Shown here: one piece after another, positions 33,094-45,617 of the stretch | How positions within the stretch are numbered: the stretch's first letter is position 1 | Layout: every line of letters begins with the position of its first letter | Assembly: GCA_034440615.1 (NCBI GenBank) | Contig: JAOTOM010004667.1 | Location: forward strand, 254,501 to 318,500 | Direction of reading: 5' to 3' | Source of the DNA: Ashinkailepas kermadecensis | Lineage: Eukaryota > Arthropoda > Thecostraca > Neolepadidae | DNA: 64,000 nucleotides | Made by a program: the position numbers and the translations under genes | The notes under the pieces: model-generated | Seen by the model: only the letters and a program-made list of their open reading frames with translations | What the model was told of the DNA's origin: nothing | Database searches by the model: none

Positions 33094-33200
33094 CTGGGAT
33101 CCTATGGAGTGTGCCCCCAATCCATTTGGACCCGTTCATTGTCTCCATGTATTTTACCCTCACACAATAATTTTCAGCAATCAACGCTCCCGAGCTCCAA
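33094..33200 (+). repeat. Dispersed repeat family C, copy 2
   Basis: GGGATCCTATGGAGTG, CCCCCAATCCATTTGG, CCATGTATTTTACCCTC and CAATAATTTTCAGCAATCAA occur in the same order as in the copy at 15318. Confidence 0.7.
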
Positions 33201-35340
33201 ACTGTAACATCACATTAACTTCGCTGCATCAAAACAATCCTTGGAAGATAACCGCTAGCTCAGTCAGTTGCGTCCATCGTCCATTCTTGAGAACTGCATC
33301 TGATCTGATCTGAACCAGTCTGTATCTCCATCTGAACCAGTCAAGGCCACACTGATTTAAGATGAAAATGATCGCACGTTTCAGCGCCGATGTTGGGCTT
33401 TCTGTTAGCGCGTAAATTGTAGAATTCGGTTAGCCGGTGCTACCCACACGACTGGGAGAAGAAGTACACATTGTTCATTCTTACCCGATACCTACTCCCA
33501 ATTATTAACCTAGCATCCTTCCCAGTATTTCATCACGTGTCATATCCAGTTTTGAGCTTTTTAAGTTGGTCATTGCGACGAGCACAGGAACAACCATAAG
33601 AGAACGTGCGGTTTGATAGTCTCGCCTCATTTGACATTATATTATATCAAATATGGCATAAACGAGTGTAGGCCACACGTTGCTCGTGGTTTTTAGTTCA
33701 CTTTTCCAATGCGTGGAAAAGCATAGCGTGGGAAGCTCCGTCTCCACTCCAGACCCGGCGGATGGTGATCGACATAGCGTTGCAAGCCATTCCGGATCGA
33801 GATATCGGGTATCGGATATCGGATATCGGAGCAGCATGGGCCGTGCATCAATGCTGCGTATTGGAAACCTGACACAGCTGATTCACGAGCAGCCCCCCAG
33901 ATGACCGATGGAATGCTCGCTCCGTATGCAACGTCCGTACTGATTGAATCACTATGGGTGTTGTGTTTTGGCGACGTCGTATTTTGCGGCACTGGCGACA
34001 CTGGCGACGTCGTATTTTTCGTAAATTGCACTTGATGACTGTTATTCCTGGCAGATACCGCTCTGTAGGCTCGGGACAATGCAACGCATATTGGGTCTGG
34101 ATGTTTATTTTGCGTAGTAGCGGGTCAACGCTAAATCTACATCGGGTATGGGAGAGCCTGGGACCCCTCAGCTTCAGGAATCTCCATCAATGTATATATC
34201 AACCTCTCCGACCATGTCATGCGTCCTGAAGCATCTTCTCATGATATCAGAAAGGAATCCAACCGCCATATTCTCGTCGTGAAAATAACCACATTGGCCA
34301 TTGAACTGTTGCAAAGCCTCGAATAGTATGTTGACTGCGGGGGAAAATATCCCATAACTGGTGCCATTTGTCCTGGCACTCACGCCTCTGTTCCATGTGC
34401 TCGAATATTACTGCGAAGGCACACTTCGGTTATCGGTACTACCAGGACCGATATGTGAACAAGAGAGAAAGCACATATTCGGGTGCATTTTTTTCCGTAG
34501 GCTTGGCGCGAAACATACATTTTCGCGAAATCACATGCGAAAACCATGCAATTGTCTGCTTCAGATCAAGGTAAGATGTCCTTGAAGCCTCGTACGGTGG
34601 TGAAGCTCGCCAAAATTGCATGGGAAAAGCTAAAATCCCGTCAGAAAAGAAAGGGAACAACCTTTAGTGCAGGTATCAATCCTCCATCATCCACCACACC
34701 CACCACATCCGTGACGATGTGCTCTCAGGTTTCAGACATCGAATGCCTTCCGCCGAAGTCATTTCTCCAGACATACCGATGTGGTAGGAACGTCAGTTTT
34801 CTGACGGACTAAGATGTCTAATCACGTATCGCGGTGCGCGTGCTAAGAGCTGATAGCTGTGCCAACGTAGTTTACCCTGGAGCTTGAAGGCCTGTAGCGA
34901 CTGGCAGCTCACTCTTGAAATATTTTGCACACGGACAAAACTTCCCTGGGGTCGACCCTTATTCATTTTCTAGCTGAGCATTGAGGTAGAACGACAACCA
35001 ACTCGGGACATCCTTCATTGTATTTATTCAATTAAAATTTAATATATTCTTAGTAACATCTCTGGTGGTATTTAATTACCATTCACTTAGCATAATTGTA
35101 TACCGGTATCTCCTGTAGCTGAATGTCGAATGCCTAATTGCGCAGAACAGCTTGGCCTTACCGGTCAACGCTGAAATAGCATGATGACACCGGCGGAAGC
35201 CGGACGGCTCGAAATTTCGACCGGCGAAATTTGCCGAACCATCTGGAGCCGTGCTAATGACGATGGCCGGGTACTGGGCCGGTCTCCAACGTGCACTCTC
35301 ACTCGGCCCGTGGTCTCCCAGTGTCACTCGATAGAGTCAT
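33201..35340. other. No gene recognised
   Basis: A short ATCGGATATCGG repeat lies near 33798-33830, and TGGCGACGTCGTATTTT-G is duplicated near 33969-34019. Open frames here are short and unlike known families. Confidence 0.4.
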
Positions 35341-35344
35341 CCTG

Positions 35345-35632
35345 CGGCACCCTCACGACACGTCCGTGACACCTTCGCGACACCTCCGTGACATTTCGCG
35401 ACACGTCCGTGACACTTCGCGACACGTCCGTGACACTTCGCGACACGTTCGTGACACCTTCGTGACACGTCCGCGACACCTTCGTGACACGTTCGTGACA
35501 CCTTCGTGACACGTCCGTGACAACTTCGCGACACGTCTGTGACACCTTCGCGACACGTCCGTGACACCTTTGTGACACGTCCACGACACCTCTATGACGC
35601 TGCCGCAATACCTCTATGTCGCTGGCATGATA
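35345..35632 (+). repeat. 21/22-bp minisatellite, about 13 copies
   Basis: The unit is GACACGTCCGTGACACTTCG(C), itself made of two similar 11-bp halves (GACACGTCCGT and GACACCTTCGC). Confidence 0.93.
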
Positions 35633-35977
35633 GGTTCGTGATGTTGCACGTCGGTGATCCGTCAGGCAAGCGTGTCACTGCACGGAGAGCAGAATGTGTG
35701 TCAACACTGCATTCAACACGCATCGGCGATACGTCGCCACGGGCGAGATTACCGTGCATCGCTACTGGCTCTTAGGCCGTATTGACACGTACATGGGCGC
35801 TGCCGCCTTGGCTGTAAAGGTGACCTGAAATTGTTTACGACGAGAGGCGCGGTGTTGTCTGTCGTGGCAGTGCCAGGAAATATGCGCCCTGCGGAAAACA
35901 GTTGTACGATAAAAAAGATAACGTGCATTTCGCAGCAGCAGTAACTTATTTAAGTAAGTTATAAGTATATTATAATT

Positions 35978-36142
<165 letters not shown>

Positions 36143-36394
36143 AGCCCTTTGCAATATCGAAACAGCATCATGACTACCATGCAAAGGCTTCGACATGTCA
36201 ACACAGTTCGGGGAGAAGCGGTTTGAGGACCTATTCTGTGCATGCAGCGCCCATGCAGTAAGTAGAAGTAAGGTTAAATGTCAGGTGCCATACATAGCTG
36301 TCCACTAAGTTCCGCGTACCAAGTCTACCGAAAATGTCAGGATAGGATCGTGAATGTTCGGCAATTTTTACCTTCACTCACTGACGCTGCATGC

Positions 36395-36873
36395 TAAGAG
36401 ACAGCCCAGGTACAGCCGGGGCTACGAGACAGCCCAGGTATAACCGGGGCTCCGAGGCAGCCCAGGTGTAGCCGGGGTTCCGAGACAGCCCAGGTATAGC
36501 CGAGGATACGAGACAGCCCAGGTATAGCCGGGGCTCCGAGACAGCTCAGGTATAGCCGGGGCTCCGAGACAGCCCAGGTATAGCCGGGACCCCGAGACAA
36601 CCCATGTATAGCCGGGGATCCGAGACAGCCCAGGTATAGCCGGGGATACGAGACAGCCCATGTATAGCCGGGGCTCCGAGACAGCCCAGGTATAGCCGGG
36701 GATACGAGACAGCCCAGGTATAGCCGGGGCTCCGAGACAGCCCAGGTATAGCCGGGGATCCGAGACAGCCCAGGCATAGCCGGGGCTCCGAGACAGCCCA
36801 GGTATAGCCGGGGATCCGAGACAGCCCAGGCATAGCCGGGGATACGAGACAGCCCAGGTATAGCCGGGGCTCT
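36395..36873 (+). repeat. 28-bp minisatellite, about 17 copies
   Basis: The unit is GAGACAGCCCAGGTATAGCC + GGGGATCC, with GCTCC, GATAC and ACCCC variants at its end. Measured spacing is 28 bp. Confidence 0.97.
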
Positions 36874-37441
36874 TGCGACTTCCCAAAGTGAACACGTGCA
36901 ATCGCAGTCAGGGGCGCGCCGTCGAAAAGTGTTGGGTACCAGTCCCCACCGCCTTCCCCCTGCCCCGTCCCCCACCCCGCTAACCACGCCCATGGTGGAC
37001 TCTATGCCAATACATAAACTGGAAGCAGGTGGTAGGACGTCCGGTGAAATCTACGATTCCCCTATGTTGTCTGAATGAATGAATTCAAACTTATTTATTC
37101 AGTGAGAACATATAAGTGGTATCCTCAGTTGTCCTTCACTTTCGCAGAACGTCATAATCAAGGAATTTCATCAAGACCAACTGGAAACGGCAGTGAGGGT
37201 TGCGGAGCATTGAAAGCATCCTGCCATCATAAACAGTTGACCTTAAGAAAACCTGAAGAATATAGCTTACCACGTCCCAGTTGGCACGTACCATCTTCGT
37301 CTGAAGACCAGCTAAATTGCCTACGTCCATTCAGCGCGGCAATCTTTTACTGTTGCGTTCGTCCAGTACGAGCAATATATTCACGGCACGCGCCCAGAAA
37401 CGTCCCCGTCAGCCCGATGGTTGGCCTGACTCTGCCTGCAC

Positions 37442-37464
37442 TGACGGTCATCCAGCTGATGCAC
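37442..37464 (+). repeat. Isolated single unit of the 23-bp minisatellite
   Basis: TGACGGTCATCCAGCTGATG + CAC is one unit, with two transitions, of the array that begins about 300 bp downstream. Confidence 0.75.
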
Positions 37465-37758
37465 TGACTGTTGGGTCTTGGGTGATTCGCCTGACGCATC
37501 GTAAAACATTCATGCCACGACTTCGGTCTGTAAATTTCAATATATGCTAGTTATGAGCACACTGGAGAGCACCTGTCCTGTAATAGCGCAATGGCCGAAC
37601 AACGGAAGTCCCTCTTGAGTTCCTCCTCGCCAGTTTTCGGAACATATTATGAAAGTAAACAAATACACTTTCGACGCCGTTGCGCCGATGTGGCAACGGG
37701 ACACAACAACATCCCCCCCCCCCCGGACACCTCGAAACACTGACCAAGCTCGCAGCAC

Positions 37759-38145
37759 CAACGGCCACCCAGCCGATGCACCAACGGCCACCCAGCCGAT
37801 GTACTGACGGTCACCCAGCCGATGTACTGACGGCCACCCAGCCGATGCACCAACGGCCACCCAGCCGATGTACTGACGGCCACCCAGCCGATGCACTGAC
37901 GGCCACCCAGCCGATGTACTGACGGCCACCCAGCCGATGCACCAACGGCCACCCAGCCGATGCACCAACGGCCACCCAGCCGATGTACTGACGGCCACCC
38001 AGCCGATGCACCAACGGCCACCCAGCCGATGTACTGACGGCCACCCAGCCGATGCACCAACGGCCACCCAGCCGATGCACTGACGGCCACCCAGCCGATG
38101 CACTGACGGCCACCCAGCCGATGCACTGACGGCCACCCAGCTGGC
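37759..38145 (+). repeat. 23-bp minisatellite, about 17 copies
   Basis: The unit is GGCCACCCAGCCGATGTACT + GAC, alternating irregularly with the GCACCAAC and GCACTGAC variants. Confidence 0.97.
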
Positions 38146-38635
38146 TACGTGCCCGGAGTCAGGCGGCTGTGCGTGTTTGATCACGCTGACAGGTCTGGCT
38201 GGCAGTCAGAAGATCAGGCGGAGTGATAGAAGACGGTCCAGCTGGGAATGCCAGCGCTTGACTTTGGCGCATGACTGGTGCTGTTCTGACTCCACGTTCA
38301 TGGCAAACGACGAGGCAGTTGGTTAGTCACGCAGTTATTTTAGCCCAAGGACACGCCCAGCTGTGACGATCAGGACAGGTATAAGGAAGCGGTGGGCGAA
38401 TGGCTTCATTCTGGGAGGAAATGTATTTTTCAGTGTTTTTCTCAAGCGCACACACAATCGGTAGAAATAATATTGCTTAAGATCAGCTTAATTGTCGTAT
38501 CAATCCAGACCCCAATGACTATTTCCAGAATTGCAAATACATCCTAGTTCGACCTAAGCACTCATTACTCCTCAAGATCGCTTTTTCGCCCGCAGGATGG
38601 TCGGCTGGGTTCGCCTTTGATCATAGATATGCACG

Positions 38636-39130
38636 AGCACCGCGCAGCACCGTCGGCGACACCACGCAGCACAGTCGGCGACACCGCGCAGCACAGTCGG
38701 CGACACCACGCAGCACAGTCGGCGACACCACGCAGCACAGTCGGCGACACCGCGCAGCACAGTCGGCGACACCACGCAGCACAGTCGGCGACACCACGCA
38801 GCACAGTCGGCGACATCACGCGAACCGCGCAGCACAGTCGGCGACACCGCGCAGCACAGTCGGCACACACACACGCAGCACAGTCGGCGACACCGCGCAG
38901 CACAGTCGGCGACACCACGCAGCACAGTCGGCGACACCACGCAGCACAGTCGGCGACACCACGCAGCACAGTCGGCGACACCGCGCAGCACAGTCGGCGA
39001 CATCGCGCAGCACAGTCGGCGACACCGCGCAGCACAGTCGGCGACACCACGCAGCACAGTCGGCGACACCACGCAGCACAGTCGGCGACACCGCGCAGCA
39101 CAGTCGGCGACACCGCGCAGCACCGTCGGA
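38636..39130 (+). repeat. 22-bp minisatellite, about 22 copies
   Basis: The unit is GCGCAGCACAGTCGGCGACA + CC, where GCGC alternates with ACGC. Irregular copies occur near 38815-38880. Confidence 0.97.
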
Positions 39131-39441
39131 GTGAGCGATGTGCTTCGGCTTTCGATGGCGTTCCGTGGGGGCGCTGTCGGACTCCTTTGCCGAAAATGTA
39201 TTGAGCGGGATGGGGGGTGGGGGGTGCACTACATAATACTGAAGAAAGCTGTGGTGCTGCATTTGTCGGGTGAGGAAGGGGTGGGCCTCCCCTCCCCCTG
39301 CCTAGGCTGTGGTGCTGCAGTTATCGGGTAAGGAGCGGGCCACCGACTGAGCGAAAATGCGCGGCGATTTTTATCTCTGGATGGATTATCAAATCATGCG
39401 TCCACGAAAGAAGGCGGGAAACCCTTTAAGCTCGCCATCCA

Positions 39442-39600
39442 CTTCCGGAACAATGAAAGCCCGCCGCAGCCGGCGACTGGCCGCTCAATGGCACATCTCC
39501 GGCCGCAGCCTGAATGGCACCGACCTTCGGCGGCCACATCGATCGCCGTGACGTCAGCGCCGACCGGCCAATGACAGCGCGCCATGACGCTGACGTCACC
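39442..39600. promoter_or_regulatory. CpG-rich promoter-like cluster (ETS, CCAAT, two CREs)
   Basis: CTTCCGGAA at 39442-39450 is an ETS-type site. TGACGTCA occurs at 39549-39556 and 39591-39598, and CCAAT at 39568-39572, all within 160 bp of GC-rich DNA. The combination is typical of TATA-less housekeeping promoters. No transcript could be recognised, so direction and target are unknown. Confidence 0.4.
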
Positions 39601-39959
39601 GGGCGACTGTAAACACCGGCGGACCGGATGTGGTGCTTCAGGTCGGTTAGTGTGGCACAAGTACGCCCTTGGGGTGCTCAGGAGGTGCCCGATTGGACTG
39701 TGACCCAGAGAAGTGGCCTCAGGCGGCTGTCGACGAGTCTCGGGGACAGGTGGCCGGCCTTGACAGTAAGACACCTCGCCGCTGATGTGACCTATGGTGC
39801 AGGTGATTTTTTGTTGCCAGCTATGCCACTGGCTCAATTTGGCTAGCTTGCCAGTAAAGGTAGCAGTCATTCCCCCGGTCCCTTTCCATCCCTTGCGCTT
39901 GCCCCCCCCCCATCTGTGAAGCCTGATCTACCCACACAAGATATCGGGCGTGCATATTG

Positions 39960-40070
39960 TAAGTGGCGTTTATTTTTGAAAATAATTGTGTGTGTGAGGG
40001 GGGAGGGAATACATAAAGGAAATTGGTGAGCCCAAATGGGTTGGGAGCATACTCCAGGGGTCCCGTGTTA
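39960..40070 (-). repeat. Dispersed repeat family C, copy 3 (inverted)
   Basis: Reverse-complemented, it reads GGGACCCCTGGAGTATG, CCCAACCCATTTGGGCTCA, TTTATGTATTCCCTC and CAATTATTTTCAAAAATAAA, the family C order. Confidence 0.65.
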
Positions 40071-40179
40071 AAGGCTTAAATTATTCTGGAGGTAAAGCCA
40101 ATATTGAGAGGGCACTTGCCCTCAGAGAAGTATACAAAACAACACCCATGCTGGATGCATATTGCATATCGGTGAACAA

Positions 40180-41110
40180 CGTAATGCATGGGACGTTGTT
40201 CGACGTTTTAACGAATGATATGTCTCAGCACATTCCGCCGGACATCAATGGGTTCAAAACACACATGGTCCGCTATGCGAACGACGTCCAGACTGCTGTT
40301 ATAGGTAAACGTTCTCGTGTCACGGAGATGAATATGGCCCGTCTAGGACGTACTTGGCATTCGCATGTCTGGGTTCCTTCAGCACGGGGTGAAAGTGAAT
40401 TCATGCAAAAGGAGATCGACGACTACTGGCCCTCCTGGATCCCAAGCCAACTATTTCCTTCATGGGAGAAACTCTGAGCTGTGCAGCCAAAGTGAGGAAT
40501 GCAGGCGCCATAATGAGAGAAAATCTGGCATGGAGCCAGCACATTTCTCACGTATAGAATTTAAAAAAAGTTTCTGAATTCTTCTGGGACTGTCACGTTT
40601 AAAGCATGTATTAACACGGGCGGTGCTTCCGCTCTAATGGATGCCCTTGTGATGTCCCATGTGCGCTTCTGGCTACCAGTGCATGTCAGCGCCACCCCAC
40701 TCAGCTGATTCTGAAACAGCGCTTAGTGAATTTTGGCTGTTCGAGTCCTAACCGGAAGTTCGACCGAATCAGCGCTGCACGTAGACAGCTGGGACTGCTG
40801 ACCGCCCGCCAGCTGGTCTGTAATGCTGACCTGTGGCTGCTGCACCATGTGCTCGTGACGTCGACGGCACACCAGCTCCACTCGGTGACTTCCCACTTAA
40901 TCATGATGTTGGGCAGCGTCGTGCTTGCCGATCACACATGCTACATATCATAGGCCAGCCAAGGGGGTCGGGGGTCCCCGAGCGCTACAATGGGCATGCA
41001 ACCGGTCGTGAGCTCCATCTTCCATATGGCCGTGTCGGTGCATCGACGGCACGTTAAACTCTCGGTAAAATTCCGCCATTGAACTGGAATTCATGGATCG
41101 GGTGGTGGGC
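40180..41110 (+). pseudogene. Non-LTR retrotransposon RT C-terminal half, broken
   Basis: The segment opens with LFDVLTNDMSQHIPPDINGF and MVRYANDVQTAVIG, the palm region of a LINE reverse transcriptase. After frameshifts it continues as GVKVNSCKR, then FDRISAARRQLGLLTARQLVCNADLWLLHHVL and the post-RT region to about 41100. LINE elements copy their RNA at nicked target DNA. Here the catalytic Y-A-D-D box reads YAND, so the first aspartate is lost. Frames change near 40330, 40560 and 40900. The 5' truncation (no endonuclease, only part of RT) is normal for dead LINE copies. The lineage is probably CR1/Jockey-like. Confidence 0.8.
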
Positions 41111-41246
41111 CAGGGTTCACGCAACAAGCTCTACTTAGCAATAGGACCCTGGTTCAAAAAGCCACCCCAGGAAGAATTCGGACTAATTTTTGTGTTTTAA
41201 TCGTACCTCAATGGCATATTTTTGGGTGATTTGTAGCAGTGGAGGC

Positions 41247-41520
41247 TAACTTATCAAGGGATGCATATAAACGCCCTATGAAGAGGAAGAGGGGTTGAAA
41301 TCCGGCCACTTAGAAACCATTGTGGTATGTTGGGGCCCTCCATTGAAAATTATGTCACCATGTTTTCTGTAATGAGCCCTTTGAAATCAAAATATTGGTC
41401 GAAATCTGGTGTCGTTTTTAAAATATGGGTAGGTTTGGCACCTCCAAATCAGTTTGCACTCTCACCTGATACAAATCCTGAGTACAACACTGGGGGTGGG
41501 GGTGGGGCGCCGAAAGTACT
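41247..41520 (+). repeat. Dispersed repeat family B, copy 2
   Basis: Same landmark order as 14930-15235, from ACTTATCAAGGGATGCATAT through GGTTGAAATCCGGCCACTTA to GGGGCGCCGAAAG. It lies just after the LINE remnant. Confidence 0.75.
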
Positions 41521-41963
41521 CGAAAGTAAGTATTCGTACTCCGAAAATACTCGTTTGGGTAGCGTAAACTTTCTCATATTTGAAGCTTTTCGAGGATTGA
41601 ACTACTAACTCGGCCGCCACTCTGCACATAATCGAGGTATCATGTGATACCATGTACCGACGTGTTTTCTGCATCATGCGGATGATGGACGGTTTTAAAA
41701 GATGCCTTATATCTCCCACCCATCCCCTCACATACACCGCATGGGCGCATGCTGCGACGGATCTATGCCAAGACCACGTGACCAAGTCGGTGGGAATGGA
41801 GCGGTGGGGCTATCTGATCCTCCAGGTATGTGTTGGCTAGGTATCCAGCTATCTGATCCTCCAGGTATGTGTTCAGTTTAACTGTTACGAAGTGCCGTGG
41901 TGTTTTTGAGGAACAAATAATGCGGTAAGCAACACGATGTAGCTAACTGAATGTCGCTCGATG

Positions 41964-43100
41964 CAGTGGCGTAGCCAAGGGCGACGAAGGGCGCAGCACC
42001 TGGAGGGTCCGAGGGGCCCGCATGGCCCCTCAATGCGTTGGCGCAGGGGCCCCTGGACCAAAGTGAAGGGCCAACGAGAAGGGGCCCTGGACCGACGAAA
42101 GTGGCACCGGGCTGACGGAAAGGGTCCCTGGCCGATGAAGGGGGCCCTGGATCGCTAAGGAGGTCCCCTGCGCCGACATAGAGGACCTCCTAGCCGTTGG
42201 AGAACCTTGGGCCGTCAGGGAGGGCCCAGAGTTGGTAGGAAGGGCCCCTGGCCTATGAGGGCCGGAACCTCACAGGGGCCCATTGCGTGATAGAGGAACT
42301 TGAAGTTTTTGAAGAGGGGACTCCGGCCGGATGGAGAGAGTCTTGAGCTTTGAAAGAGGGTTCCTGAGCCGACGGATGGGGGCCCCGTGCCGGACATGCA
42401 GATCCACCGGGTCGGCTTTAGCTCACGCTGACGAAGAGGGGCTCATAGTTGACAGCGGGATCAGCGTGATAAAGAGGCCCCCGAGTTTCGGGGACGATCC
42501 GGGCCGAAGCGGAGGGTTCCCGGTGCTACGTAAAGGGCTGCACCCCCACCCACACCCCACCCCCACCAGCCCATGGAGGGGCCCGGGTTGTTAAACAGTA
42601 GTGGCGTTTCCAAGGGGTGAAGAGGCGCCCGCCCCCTGGCGAGATGGAAGGTCCCTCCAGGCGACCGCCCTGAGGGGCAGAGATATAAAGGAGGAAAAGT
42701 TGAAGCGCATCTAACAGCCTGTGAAGCGCATCTAACAGCCTGTGAAGCGCATCTAACAGCCTGTGAAGCGCATCTAACAGCCTGTGAAGCGCATCTAACA
42801 GCCTGTGTGGAAGGTGCCCGTGAGATCTGGAGACGTCCACCCTGAGGGATATCAAAGGTCGTGAAGACAAGAGAGGACCCGCCCGAGAGCTGGAATGCCT
42901 ATGCTTGCTGGAAAGAGCAGCTTAACAGCTGAGGAATAAACAGGGCACATGAGGGTCAGAGAAGGCTGGGATGCTCTTTGGGGTTGAAAGGGCCCCTAGG
43001 GGATGAACAGGACGCCTGAGAGCTGAAGAGGACTAATGAGGGCACACCCAAGGTCTGAAATGCCCGAGATGAGAGCCTTAGACACTATTGGGAGCTGTGA
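41964..43100 (+). repeat. Degenerate ~20-25-bp GC-rich repeats, hAT-like left end
   Basis: The stretch begins CAGTGGCGTAGCCAAGGG, like a hAT terminus, then runs through loose repeats around GGGGCCCTGGACCGACGAAG. No right end or target duplication was found. A tight 21-bp array (42702-42807) lies inside. Confidence 0.5.
42702..42807 (+). repeat. 21-bp tandem repeat, 5 copies
   Basis: The unit GAAGCGCATCTAACAGCCTG + T is repeated five times almost without change. Confidence 0.95.
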
Positions 43101-43292
43101 TGGCCCCTACAGGCATGATAGGGCCCTGAGGGATGAATAGGATCTCGTGAGAGTCAGAGCGGACTGGACTGGGTTTCTTCTGAGGTTGAGAGCGTCCTCT
43201 AATGGATGAACAAGGTCCCCGAGAGGTAAACAAAAATCCCTGTTGGCATGCAGCTGTGACGTGCCTTCCGTTGCGTGTGCCTTGACGCACAT

Positions 43293-43340
43293 GTAGTGGT
43301 GGGTATCTCAGTGGTGGGTATCTCAGTGGTGGGAATCTCA
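43293..43340 (+). repeat. 15-bp tandem repeat, 3 copies
   Basis: The unit AGTGGTGGGTATCTC is repeated three times. The last copy has GGGAATCTC. Confidence 0.9.
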
Positions 43341-43866
43341 TCCCGCAATGGCGTACTCCCGAATTGCGCCATATGCGATGACTCCAACGAAACTGCAGTG
43401 GTTGAAAATTTACTTGGTCGGAAAACATCAGATACTTGAATAAAACACATTATTTCATCTCCAACCACATCTCTTGGAGGATTTGCTGAGCGTGCCATGC
43501 TTTTTCTTGAACGTGACGGCCGATGTACAATTTCAATTTAGATTGTAAGTCAACTCCGCCATTTCCTACCGTGCCAGCGGCACACTGAGGCTGCCGATGC
43601 GGGCAAAAGACGGAAATGACGCCCTAATAGCATGTTTCACAGCAGTTCAGAAATAAATTACACCCGCGTTTGGCGTAATGTACCAAGGAACCACAAGTTA
43701 ATGATGGAAAAAGGATCGTTGTTCGAAACAGTTGCACCGATTTGGCTGAAGCTGCCACAGCGGTCTGCTGCACTTACCGTGTCGCAAACTGGGCACCTTG
43801 TACCTGTTTTTCTGGGGTACCGCAGGCATTATTATAGCCAGACACATTGGACGTAGGTAATAAAAA

Positions 43867-44217
43867 ATGGCATGCTGGACTGAACATCTAGCAGCAAACC
43901 AAAACACACGCGAAAGCAAAGAACACGAAAACAAGGAAAACACAAAGCGTTGCAGGATGCTGTCCTCTTTGTCCGACCACATGAACCTCGTCGCGCCGCC
44001 AGTCGCCGACTCCACGTGCAGCGGTAGCAACAAGGCCACCACCATCACCCGGTCAGTGACCCGGAGGGCAAAACAGCGTCTTGCAGCGCAAGCAAATCAT
44101 GTTTTGCTCGACGGCGACGCATCGGGAGAAAAAGTGGCTAACGACCGCCGTCGCCGCCAAAACCACACGCCCGATCGGGCCGCGGGCAAAAAAGGCGCGA
44201 GTGCTGGCCTTACATAA
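43867..44217 (+). CDS. Uncertain open frame, unrecognised basic protein
   Basis: An ATG at 43867 opens 116 codons rich in Lys, Arg, Ala and Thr, in locally CpG-rich DNA that is not tandemly repeated. It contains a KEN triplet (NKENTKR) and RxxL-type TRRAKQRL, which resemble degradation motifs of the anaphase-promoting complex, but such short motifs occur by chance. I recognise no domain or family. It may be an exon of an unseen gene or chance. Confidence 0.15.
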   Translation: MACWTEHLAANQNTRESKEHENKENTKRCRMLSSLSDHMNLVAPPVADSTCSGSNKATTITRSVTRRAKQRLAAQANHVLLDGDASGEKVANDRRRRQNHTPDRAAGKKGASAGLT

Positions 44218-44989
44218 GTATTTTGTTGCCCACCGAACGGCGCCGAAAAAGCAGCGTATTTCCAGGGGGTCGGGTCAACGGTCGGACGCGTGGTTCTTGC
44301 TGCCGGGGAAGAAGGCCGTCAGAGGGTTTCTTGTGCTGCTGGCAGTCTTTTCGCGCTAGCGTCATTTGTATTGTGGGCGAGATCGGAGGACTTCTGTGCT
44401 GATGAGTGCGGCGCCACTGATGATCGCCATTGTGCAGACGGTGCCAATCGCAATGAGAAAACAGGGACGCGACGCCAGGCTCCAGGCGCGTGAATGTTTC
44501 TCTTTTAATGAAGTGATTTACGATGCAGAAAGCCATTCCCAAGTCCATGCAATTAACGTTTTTTGTGCTGAGGAAAAGTGAGAAAAAAATGTTGGAAAAC
44601 TAACTTCCATTTACAGAAGGCAAGCTAATGGCTTGAAGGAAAGACAAAGGCAGTTATCAAAGGCACGCATAAACAAGTACTTTTTCACTGCATGGTGGTT
44701 TTCTGAGCTGTACGACTGTACGATATGACGTATCATAGTATTTGATCTTGTTGCATTTGTGATGCTGCTGAATTGGCTGCCCGAAGCCGGGGTCCGCGAT
44801 GCCCGCGGGCGGTTTGGAGGCGTGTCTGGACAGTGCACTGGTGCCACTTGGAGTCACTGTGGCCGGTCCGCCAGTCTGCTCCTCTCGTGAGAGCCGGATC
44901 GTCGACACCGCTGCGCCGTTCCCCCCTCCCCCGCTGGGTTTGTTCTCAACGCCCCCTCCCCAACTGCATCCCCACGCTCCACCAGCGCC

Positions 44990-45425
44990 ATTCCTCTCTC
45001 CAACTGCATCCCCACCTCCACCAGCACCACTGCCCTCTCCAAATGCATCCCCACCTCCACCAGCACCACTCCCCTCTTCAGCTGCATCCCCCACCAGGAT
45101 CATTGCCCTCTCCAACTGCATCCCCACCTCCACCAGCACAACTCCCCTCTCCAACTGCATCCCCACCCCCACCAGCATCACACCCCTCTCCAACTGCATC
45201 CCCACCTCCACCAGCACCACACCCATCTTCAACTGCATCCCCACCCCCACCAGCACCACTCCCCTCTCCAACTGCATCCCCACCCCCACCAGCACCACTC
45301 CCCTCTCCAACTGCATCCCCACCCCCACCAGCACCACTCCCCTCTCAAACTGCATCCCCACCCCCACCAGCATCACACCCCTCTCCAACTGCATCCCCAC
45401 CTCCATCAGCACCACTCCCCTCTGC
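44990..45425 (+). repeat. 39-bp minisatellite, about 11 copies
   Basis: The unit is CCCCTCTCCAACTGCATCCC + CACCCCCACCAGCACCACT. At 39 bp it is an exact multiple of 3 and gives a 13-residue Pro-rich pattern (PLPSPTASPPPPA) in one frame, open through the array. I see no start, splice site or homology to suggest that it is translated. Confidence 0.95.
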
Positions 45426-45486
45426 CAGAGCAAGTGAGGCATGTGGCCGTTGTCACATCAGCTGACTATGCTGCTGCGGCGGGAGG

Positions 45487-45583
45487 ATGGCTCGGCGGTG
45501 TGGGAGTCTGCGCCACAGCTTCAGCTGCACACAATGTCTCGGCGGTGTGGGAGTCTGCGCCACAGCTTCAGCTGCACACAATG
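45487..45583 (+). repeat. ~47-bp tandem duplication
   Basis: GGCTCGGCGGTGTGGGAGTC through GCTGCACACAATGTC is followed directly by a second, nearly identical copy. Confidence 0.9.
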
Positions 45584-45617
45584 TCCATAGGAGATAACGT
45601 CCACTGGCCCGCTTTTC

